From Peptococcaceae bacterium UBA5356 (GTDB taxonomy: Bacteria > Bacillota > Peptococcia > DRI-13 > DTU073), in contig DHPU01000049.1 in assembly GCA_002407935.1 (NCBI GenBank), positions 25,135 through 30,878 on the forward strand: 5,744 nucleotides of DNA. Direction: 5' to 3'. Numbering within the stretch: position 1 is the stretch's first letter; every line of letters begins with the position of its first letter. Under the pieces are notes generated by a model that saw only the letters and a list, made by a program, of their open reading frames with translations, had not been told where the DNA came from and ran no database searches. The position numbers were made by a program, and so were the translations under genes. Shown here piece after piece: positions 1 to 4,146 of this stretch.

Positions 1-9
1 TTCACTGTC

Positions 10-31
10 AAGGGGACGGGGTTATTGACAC
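10..31 (+). repeat. Left inverted repeat of the RAYT element
   Basis: The core AAGGGGACGGGGTTATTG (10-27) is followed by ACAC. It pairs with 838-859 on the opposite strand with one mismatch, at position 28: A here, and T in the same orientation at the right end. That base makes the inner edge of the left copy read TTGACA, a consensus -35 box, whereas the right copy reads TTGTCA. The sequence has the GGGGACGGG look of repeats often seen beside Y1 transposases in Firmicutes (recalled from general knowledge, not searched). Confidence 0.85.
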
Positions 32-53
32 CACCTTAGGACTATGATATTAA
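25..53 (+). promoter_or_regulatory. Candidate internal promoter of the transposase gene
   Basis: A perfect -35 hexamer TTGACA (25-30) is followed after 17 bases by TATTAA (48-53), four of six matches to the -10 consensus. Transcription would start near base 60, giving a leader of only about 14 bases that still carries the ribosome binding site at 62-67. The -35 box overlaps the inner edge of the left inverted repeat. The -10 box is imperfect, so this is an inference from sequence only. Confidence 0.5.
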
Positions 54-67
54 TAGTCTTGAGGTGG
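31..67 (+). promoter_or_regulatory. Hairpin sequestering the transposase ribosome binding site
   Basis: CCACCT (31-36) pairs with AGGTGG (62-67), and GACTAT (40-45) pairs with ATAGTC (53-58). They are separated by a 3x3 internal loop and closed by a 7-base loop. AGGTGG is also the Shine-Dalgarno sequence of the transposase, six bases before its ATG at 74. RNA entering from outside the element would therefore fold the site away, while RNA started near base 60 would lack the 5' arm. Hiding the start site from read-through transcripts is known in IS200-type elements; its operation here is inferred. The same hairpin in single-stranded DNA could also be a recognition structure for the Y1 transposase. 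Confidence 0.65.
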
Positions 68-73
68 TAATTT

Positions 74-835
74 ATGTCAAGGAAGGCGCGTAAAAAAAGT
101 GAAAGTGGAATATATCATATTATAATGCGAGGCATTAACCGACAGAGTATTTTTGAAGATACAGAAGACTGCGAAAGATTTATCCTAACTATGCAGCGGT
201 ATAAAGAAAAAAGTAGATATGAAATCTATGCATACTGTTTAATGGGGAATCACTTGCATATTTTACTGAAGGTAGGGTCAGAACCATTAGAACAGATAAT
301 GCGTAGGATATGCGGAAGTTATGTTTATTGGTATAACCGGAAATATGAAAGAATCGGCAATTTATTTCAAGACAGATTTAAAAGTGAACCGGTAGAAAAC
401 GAGGCCTATTTTCTTACGGTTTTAAGATATATCCATCAAAACCCTGTTAAGGCGGGGGTGTCAAGAAAAGTTGCAGAATACCAATGGAGTAGTTATAGTG
501 AGTACATAAAGAAACAAAAACTGATTGACGCAGAATTTGCTCTAAATATGTTTAGCGTTAAAAAAGAAACAGCAGTAGAAAGATTTATCCAATATAATAA
601 TGAACTAAATGCAGATTTGTGTCTGGAAATAGAAGAAAAGCACCGCTTAACCGATGCGGAAGCAAGGAACATAATCAAGCAAAAATATAACTTGGGAAAC
701 GCAACTGATTTACAAAAACTAGATATTGCAGCAAGGAACGGAATCTTAAAAGAATTAAAGGAAAAGTATGGACTGTCAATTAGGCAAATCGAGAGACTAA
801 CCGGAATCAACAGAGGTGTTGTTACAAGGGCATAA
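74..835 (+). CDS. REP-associated tyrosine transposase (Y1/HUH, RAYT-like)
   Basis: A 253-residue protein of the Y1 transposase superfamily, which nicks and joins single-stranded DNA through a phosphotyrosine intermediate. The HUH motif is seen as H60-L61-H62 within LMGNHLHILL. The likely catalytic tyrosine is Y119 in RYIHQNPVKAG, a segment typical of the REP-associated branch rather than classical IS200. The catalytic domain covers roughly residues 8-145. A charged linker follows, then a C-terminal helix-turn-helix-like segment (about 232-250, GLSIRQIERLTG) that may bind DNA or act as an adaptor. The ATG at 74 is preceded by AGGTGG, which lies inside a hairpin. The reading frame is intact with both catalytic motifs present, so it could be active. 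It stands alone between inverted repeats, with no TnpB or accessory gene. The exact subgroup is not assigned. Confidence 0.9.
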   Translation: MSRKARKKSESGIYHIIMRGINRQSIFEDTEDCERFILTMQRYKEKSRYEIYAYCLMGNHLHILLKVGSEPLEQIMRRICGSYVYWYNRKYERIGNLFQDRFKSEPVENEAYFLTVLRYIHQNPVKAGVSRKVAEYQWSSYSEYIKKQKLIDAEFALNMFSVKKETAVERFIQYNNELNADLCLEIEEKHRLTDAEARNIIKQKYNLGNATDLQKLDIAARNGILKELKEKYGLSIRQIERLTGINRGVVTRA

Positions 836-837
836 AT

Positions 838-859
838 GTGACAATAACCCCGTCCCCTT
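838..859 (-). repeat. Right inverted repeat of the RAYT element
   Basis: The + strand reads GTGACAATAACCCC and onward to CCCCTT at 859. Its reverse complement matches 10-31 at 21 of 22 positions, including an uninterrupted 18-base block (842-859 against 10-27). It begins three bases after the transposase stop codon, so the gene fills almost the whole element. Further outward, 860-863 only partly match 6-9. Confidence 0.85.
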
Positions 860-886
860 AGCATAGCAAATAATTTTACGCAGAAT

Positions 887-894
887 AAGGAGGT
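887..894 (+). promoter_or_regulatory. Strong ribosome binding site of the carboxypeptidase
   Basis: AAGGAGGT, seven bases before the ATG at 902, is a near-ideal Shine-Dalgarno sequence and fixes that start. Only 27 bases separate it from the right inverted repeat, and no convincing -35/-10 pair is seen in that gap. Transcription must therefore come through or from the element, or from a weak promoter not recognised here. Confidence 0.85.
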
Positions 895-901
895 ATTTAT
901 T

Positions 902-1879
902 ATGGTACGAAAAATAAAAAAGAAAAAGTCAGGAATACGCGAATTTGTAATATTTTTATTGATAGTTGTTGTTTTTGCTTTTGTTTTCAAATTCAAAATT
1001 ACTCCGGGAAACCAACATGAGTTTGAGAAAGAATATGTCGATAAAACAACGCCTATTCCCTCGTCAGAGATAGAACCCGATTCCTCTGTTTCTATATCTC
1101 TCGATAAACTAAACAGTACTAATGCGATCCTAATTCGTTTAGAAGATCAAACTATTCTGATGCAAAAAAGTAGCGAAGAAAAGATCTATCCTGCTTCGTT
1201 AACTAAAATGATGACAGCTATTGTTGCAATAGAAAATTTGACAAATTTGCAGAAAGAAATACAACTAACCCATTATACCTTTAATGGTCTTTATAGTGCC
1301 AATGCTTCTATGGCTGGTTTCCAGCCAGGTGAGAAGGTTAGGGCTATTGATCTTTTATACGGGGTGATGCTTCCAAGTGGTGCAGAAGCTTGTATTGGTC
1401 TTGCGGATCATATTGCTGGTTCGGAGCAAAATTTTGTAACGATGATGAATCAAAAGGCGGCAGATCTAGGGATGTACAACACTCATTTTGAAAATACCAC
1501 CGGACTTCACAATGAAAACCACTACACAACAGTGAAAGATCTGGCTGTTCTTCTAAGCTATGCTTTGCAAAATGATACTTTCAGGGAAATTTTTACTTCG
1601 TCTCGTCATTCCACACAACCCACGAATAAGCACCCTGGAGGGATAACCTTTAACAATACCATGTTTGAAAAACTCAACAATCAAAACATTATTGATGGAG
1701 AAATTTTAGGAGGGAAAACTGGATATACCGATGAAGCTGGTCTGTGTCTTGCGAGTCTTGCCAAAGTGGATCACAAAGAATATATATTGATTACAGCTGG
1801 TGCAAAAGGAGATATCTATTCTGAACAGTATAATATTACCGATGCATTAGTTGTATACAATAGAATCGGGAAACAATAA
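902..1879 (+). CDS. Membrane-anchored serine D-alanyl-D-alanine carboxypeptidase (PBP type, VanY-D-like)
   Basis: A 325-residue S11-family peptidase that would remove the terminal D-Ala of peptidoglycan stem peptides outside the cell. A basic N-terminus is followed by one membrane segment (about 13-31) with no clear signal-peptidase site, so the enzyme is probably tethered at its N-terminus. The active-site SxxK is S99-L-T-K102 in YPASLTKMM, and KTG is K272-T-G274 in GGKTGYTDEAG. At the second motif the usual SxN reads S159-G-A161. The catalytic domain spans about 70-320. It lacks the extra C-terminal domain and amphipathic anchor of PBP5, hence the shorter length. The overall look recalls the penicillin-binding-type VanY of VanD clusters (from memory, unsearched). 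No vanH, ligase or vanX gene is adjacent, so ordinary wall maturation is equally possible. ATG 902 follows an excellent ribosome binding site. The gene is AT-rich like the transposase and unlike the downstream transporter. Confidence 0.88.
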   Translation: MVRKIKKKKSGIREFVIFLLIVVVFAFVFKFKITPGNQHEFEKEYVDKTTPIPSSEIEPDSSVSISLDKLNSTNAILIRLEDQTILMQKSSEEKIYPASLTKMMTAIVAIENLTNLQKEIQLTHYTFNGLYSANASMAGFQPGEKVRAIDLLYGVMLPSGAEACIGLADHIAGSEQNFVTMMNQKAADLGMYNTHFENTTGLHNENHYTTVKDLAVLLSYALQNDTFREIFTSSRHSTQPTNKHPGGITFNNTMFEKLNNQNIIDGEILGGKTGYTDEAGLCLASLAKVDHKEYILITAGAKGDIYSEQYNITDALVVYNRIGKQ

Positions 1880-1920
1880 GTTTTTTATAAGATTTTATTA
1901 AGATGTTGATATGTTCCCGC

Positions 1921-1976
1921 CTACCGATAGTGCAAAAAGTGCCTTTGACTTGTTTTCGACTACCGACAATGTAAAA
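1921..1976 (+). repeat. Two imperfect direct repeats of 17 bases, 39-base period
   Basis: CTACCGATAGTGCAAAA (1921-1937) and CTACCGACAATGTAAAA (1960-1976) agree at 14 of 17 positions and start 39 bases apart. All three differences are pyrimidine or purine transitions. Paired motifs at about four helical turns are what one expects of a protein binding site, such as subterminal transposase sites or a regulator operator. No third copy was found in the window. Confidence 0.55.
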
Positions 1977-2028
1977 GACATCAAACCAGCCGGCTCGTTG
2001 CACGTTGAGTGTATAATAATGATGACGA

Positions 2029-2079
2029 ATAGTGGTTTAAAGGGCAAATGAGGCAGGCCAACCACTATATGTAGTGGTT
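2029..2079 (+). promoter_or_regulatory. Mutually exclusive hairpins upstream of a terminator (possible attenuator or small RNA)
   Basis: AACCACTA (2060-2067) can pair perfectly with either of two copies of TAGTGGTT, one upstream (2030-2037, extendable by one pair to 2029/2068) and one downstream (2072-2079, loop TATG). The two folds cannot coexist. The downstream hairpin sits just before the terminator at 2088-2139. A TATAAT at 2012-2017 could be a -10 box, but no -35 box lies at the right distance. This may be a regulated leader, a small RNA of roughly 115 bases, or incidental structure in element debris. Confidence 0.45.
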
Positions 2080-2087
2080 TTGGAGCG

Positions 2088-2139
2088 AAAAAAGGGCTAA
2101 AATCGAGCCGAAAAAGTGCATTTTTTGGCCCGTTTTTTT
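2088..2139 (+). terminator. Intrinsic terminator, probably bidirectional
   Basis: AAAAAAGGGC (2088-2097) pairs with GCCC (2128-2131) plus the T run 2133-2138, with one bulged G. The enclosed part holds a second stem, CCGAAAAA (2108-2115) against TTTTTTGG (2121-2128), which shares one G with the outer stem. The + strand ends in seven T (2133-2139), and the complement ends in six T, so both directions could stop here. It is the first convincing terminator after the carboxypeptidase gene and insulates it from the kinase. Confidence 0.7.
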
Positions 2140-2299
2140 GGGGGTTTTTATAGATGACATTGGGGATTTTTCAGGATAATGCTCAAGATAACATCTTTAA
2201 ACAAGGAAAGAATCAGCCAATGATTTTATTATTATGTAGGATTATGCTTTTCCAGAAGCTCATTAAACAACACTCTATAACTTGGTGATAAAGAAATAA

Positions 2300-2389
2300 A
2301 AGCTGTTTTTACTAATTGCCTTCATCTTAAGTACTATTTCCGTAATAGGCATCGGCAAAATTTCACAGAGATATGGAACATCGTTAGAA
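2300..2389 (+). pseudogene. In-frame kinase N-terminal remnant with first membrane helix but no start codon
   Basis: Reading upstream of ATG 2390 in the same frame gives 30 more codons, from KLFLLIAFILST to QRYGTSLE. These encode a typical first transmembrane helix of a sensor kinase. No ATG, GTG or TTG occurs among them. The frame is closed by TAA at 2297-2299, and in-frame TTG (2282) and GTG (2285) lie just before that stop. A short peptide in another frame (ATG 2244, MLFQKLIKQHSITW, stop at 2286) could be the lost beginning, but this is speculative. The pattern suggests that the original gene start was damaged by a nonsense change or an indel. Confidence 0.6.
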
Positions 2390-3412
2390 ATGAAAATCGA
2401 CGGCAACGGTGTTATAATTTCGCCTGCAGCAACGGTTGATAATGCTGTTCCCCTTTGCTATCACGCATTAGGGATTTTGCAATTGGCACTCCCGGTTCTT
2501 TTTGTAACAGCAGCCTTGCTTTTAGCCAGTCTCGTATTCTACCGCCTGAAATTACAGAAGCCACTTGCTGAGCTGCAAGCCGGGGCAGAGCGGATTATGC
2601 AAAACGATTTGGATTTTTCAATTCATTCTATTTCCAAAGATGAGCTGGGTCAGCTCTGCAATTCCTTTGAAAAAATGCGTCTCGAACTTTTGCAAAATAA
2701 TCGAGAGCTATGGAGGCAGATGGAAGAGCGCAAGCGTCTCAATGCGGCCTTCTCCCATGATCTTCGCAATCCGGTTACCGTGCTGAAAGGCTCAGCCAAA
2801 ATACTAAAAAAGGGTCTAGCCAATGGTACATTGTCATCTGCGAATGCACAGGACTCCGTAGCGATGATTGAGGATTATACAGGAAGAATTGAAACATATA
2901 TTGAGGCTATGAGCAGTATACAGCGTCTGGAGGAACTGCAATGCTCCCCTAAAAATATTAGTTTCGAAACAGTACTTAAGGAGTTAGCGGATAGTGCCCG
3001 TCTGCTTACAATGGATTCCAGCATTAAAATAGAAGTAAAAGTTGAAGACCAATTCGAAACGCTACAAAAAAATGTTTGGCTTGACAAGCCAATGGTATTC
3101 AATGTAGCGGAGAATCTGATTACGAATGCAGTGAGGTTCGCAAAAACCAAGATACAGATCAGCTTAAAGCTGGATAAGGAAACGCTTATATTGTCAGTAC
3201 AGGACGATGGGCCGGGATTTCCCCAAGCAATCCTGCGCAAGGGGGCAGAGCCATTTCTTCGCGGTGATGAAGGTAACGACCATAGCCCCCATTTTGGCAT
3301 GGGACTCTATGTTTGCCGTCTGCTCTGTGAAAAACACAACGGTTCATTGCAGCTGCAAAATACTCAAGATGGAGCTTTGGCAAAAGCAAGATTTAAAGTA
3401 TCTAAAACTTGA
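2390..3412 (+). CDS. Sensor histidine kinase, HAMP type, probably N-terminally broken
   Basis: From ATG 2390 the product is 340 residues. A membrane helix at about 26-51 is followed by a HAMP linker (about 52-104), the phosphoacceptor domain with the H-box FSHDLRNP (H123), and an ATPase domain. The latter has its N-box in ENLITNA (N242, N246), the G1 box DDGPGF (272-277) and the G2 box FGMGL (302-306). All catalytic boxes are intact, so the core could autophosphorylate. The first transmembrane helix and outer loop lie upstream in frame but without a start codon, and ATG 2390 has no good ribosome binding site (only a weak GGA about 13 bases upstream). The protein is therefore either truncated to one membrane helix or not made. 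No response regulator gene is adjacent. The next genes are an ABC ATPase and permease, so the intact ancestor probably controlled that transporter in response to envelope or peptide stress. A member of the BceS or VanS families cannot be named with confidence. Confidence 0.8.
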   Translation: MKIDGNGVIISPAATVDNAVPLCYHALGILQLALPVLFVTAALLLASLVFYRLKLQKPLAELQAGAERIMQNDLDFSIHSISKDELGQLCNSFEKMRLELLQNNRELWRQMEERKRLNAAFSHDLRNPVTVLKGSAKILKKGLANGTLSSANAQDSVAMIEDYTGRIETYIEAMSSIQRLEELQCSPKNISFETVLKELADSARLLTMDSSIKIEVKVEDQFETLQKNVWLDKPMVFNVAENLITNAVRFAKTKIQISLKLDKETLILSVQDDGPGFPQAILRKGAEPFLRGDEGNDHSPHFGMGLYVCRLLCEKHNGSLQLQNTQDGALAKARFKVSKT

Positions 3413-3431
3413 GCAATTTTTGAGAATTGCT
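3412..3431 (+). promoter_or_regulatory. Short hairpin at the kinase stop codon
   Basis: AGCAATT (3412-3418) pairs perfectly with AATTGCT (3425-3431) around the loop TTTGAG, starting on the last base of the kinase TGA stop. It is AT-rich and has no T tract, so it is not a terminator by itself. It stacks seven bases ahead of the stronger hairpin at 3438-3463 and may stabilise the end of the kinase message. Confidence 0.4.
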
Positions 3432-3437
3432 TGATAA

Positions 3438-3471
3438 ACTCTCCTTATCAACGGAAGGAGAGTATTTTTTT
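3438..3471 (+). terminator. Terminator-like hairpin that embeds the ATPase ribosome binding site
   Basis: ACTCTCCTT (3438-3446) pairs perfectly over nine bases with AAGGAGAGT (3455-3463) around an 8-base loop. It is followed by A and seven T (3465-3471) that abut the ATG at 3472. This has the form of an intrinsic terminator. Its 3' arm, AAGGAG, is the only plausible Shine-Dalgarno sequence of the ABC ATPase, 11 bases before the start. The structure could lower transporter expression by stopping transcription, by hiding the site, or both. No competing antiterminator strand was recognised nearby. Confidence 0.65.
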
Positions 3472-4146
3472 ATGATAATTGAAGGAAAAGACTTATCAAA
3501 ATATTATGGGAGCGGTGAAAACAAGGTGGTCGCTTTAAGCAAAGCAAACCTTGAAATCGCCGCAAGTGATTTTATTTCCATTATGGGTCCATCCGGCAGC
3601 GGGAAAAGCACACTGCTTCATATAATCAGCGGATTGGATACGCCAACCTCCGGTACTGTTACATTTGACGGAAAGGACATTTACAAAACGAATGATCAAG
3701 AGCTTTCGGCTTTTCGCCGCCGTAGGATCGGATTTATCTTTCAGCAATTTAATCTTCTGCCTGTTTTAACTGCAAAAGAGAATATCATCATGCCCTTGCT
3801 TTTGGACAAACGTCAGCCAGATGAATCCTATCTGAAACAGATTACAGAACTTTTGGGAATCAGCAATCGATTATCCCATCTGCCCAGCGAGCTTTCGGGC
3901 GGTCAGCAGCAACGTGTTGCCATTGCCCGTGCATTGATTGCAAAGCCAGATGTTATCTTTGCGGATGAACCGACTGGTAATTTGGATAGTAAAAGTGGCA
4001 ATGAAGTCATGGAAATGTTGAAAAACATTTGGAGGAAATTTGGTAAAGCACTGGTTATTATCACACATGACAGCCGCATAGCACAAATGGCAGACCGCCG
4101 GTTTACTATTGTAGATGGGGTGCTTTCGGAGGTGACAGCACGATGA
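3472..4146 (+). CDS. ABC transporter ATP-binding protein (MacB/LolD-type)
   Basis: A 224-residue ATPase that would energise the permease encoded next, on the inner face of the membrane. Visible motifs are Walker A GPSGSGKST (39-47), the Q-loop in FIFQQFNLLP (Q91/Q92), the signature LSGGQQQR (141-148), Walker B with catalytic glutamate VIFADEPTGNLD (161-172, E166) and the switch histidine H199 in ITHD. The AFRRRRIGFIFQQFNLLP and DEPTGNLDS segments are typical of the subfamily that partners FtsX-type permeases in peptide or lipoprotein export and antimicrobial-peptide resistance. The start chosen is ATG 3472, giving MIIEGKDLSKYYG. An upstream in-frame TTG at 3427 would add 15 unlikely residues and sits in a hairpin without a ribosome binding site. 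The stop codon overlaps the permease start (ATGA), so the two proteins are translationally coupled. The gene is complete, with all motifs intact. Confidence 0.95.
   Translation: MIIEGKDLSKYYGSGENKVVALSKANLEIAASDFISIMGPSGSGKSTLLHIISGLDTPTSGTVTFDGKDIYKTNDQELSAFRRRRIGFIFQQFNLLPVLTAKENIIMPLLLDKRQPDESYLKQITELLGISNRLSHLPSELSGGQQQRVAIARALIAKPDVIFADEPTGNLDSKSGNEVMEMLKNIWRKFGKALVIITHDSRIAQMADRRFTIVDGVLSEVTAR
4128..4135 (+). promoter_or_regulatory. Ribosome binding site of the permease inside the ATPase gene
   Basis: GGAGGTGA ends seven bases before the ATG at 4143 and lies within the last codons of the ATPase. It supports the overlapping start and coupled translation of the two transporter subunits. 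Confidence 0.85.

Larger units (their letters stand above)
1..863 (+). mobile_element. RAYT-type single-gene transposable element with terminal inverted repeats
   Basis: The unit consists of one Y1 transposase gene (74-835) bracketed by inverted repeats that match at 21 of 22 positions (10-31 and 838-859). The similarity extends outward with mismatches to about 6 and 863. The outer left boundary may lie before the window, so the stated ends are approximate. No target duplication can be tested because the left flank is missing. REP-associated transposases are known to act on flanking inverted-repeat or hairpin sequences, so the layout fits a self-contained element or a domesticated RAYT locus. 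It separates whatever lies upstream from the carboxypeptidase gene that follows. Confidence 0.7.
1880..2299. other. Non-coding stretch with repeats and hairpins, possible mobile-element remnant
   Basis: No gene of convincing length or with a ribosome binding site is seen on either strand. The stretch contains a pair of near-identical 17-base motifs (1921-1937 and 1960-1976), alternative hairpins (2029-2079), a bidirectional terminator (2088-2139), and two similar G/T-rich runs (2139-2149 and 2160-2171). A segment starting TGTT at 1912 and ending AACA at 2193 has the TG...CA ends and repeated subterminal motifs seen in IS21-like elements. The terminal match is only four bases, no flanking duplication is visible, and no transposase remains, so this identity is weak. 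In related modules a response regulator gene would be expected here. Confidence 0.4.

Noticed and set aside
493..996. 167-codon open frame on the minus strand
   Set aside because: It lies antisense to the well-supported transposase and carboxypeptidase genes, spans both inverted repeat and intergenic sequence, and shows phenylalanine runs from A-rich coding strand rather than any family motif.
1880..1905. T-rich stretch after the carboxypeptidase stop as its terminator
   Set aside because: No stable stem precedes the T run; the A/T pairing is too weak. The better terminator is at 2088-2139.
1998..2017. TTGCAC and TATAAT as a promoter
   Set aside because: The spacing is only 8 bases. No -35-like hexamer lies 16-18 bases before TATAAT, and no TGn extension is present.
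2019..2051. Ten-codon open frame (MMTNSGLKGK) as a leader peptide
   Set aside because: Only a weak purine stretch precedes it and the codons show no regulatory run of one amino acid, so a leader peptide cannot be supported.
3427..3471. TTG at 3427 as the start of the ABC ATPase
   Set aside because: It falls within a hairpin, has no ribosome binding site, and adds 15 residues that do not resemble ABC ATPase N-termini. ATG 3472 gives the usual start.
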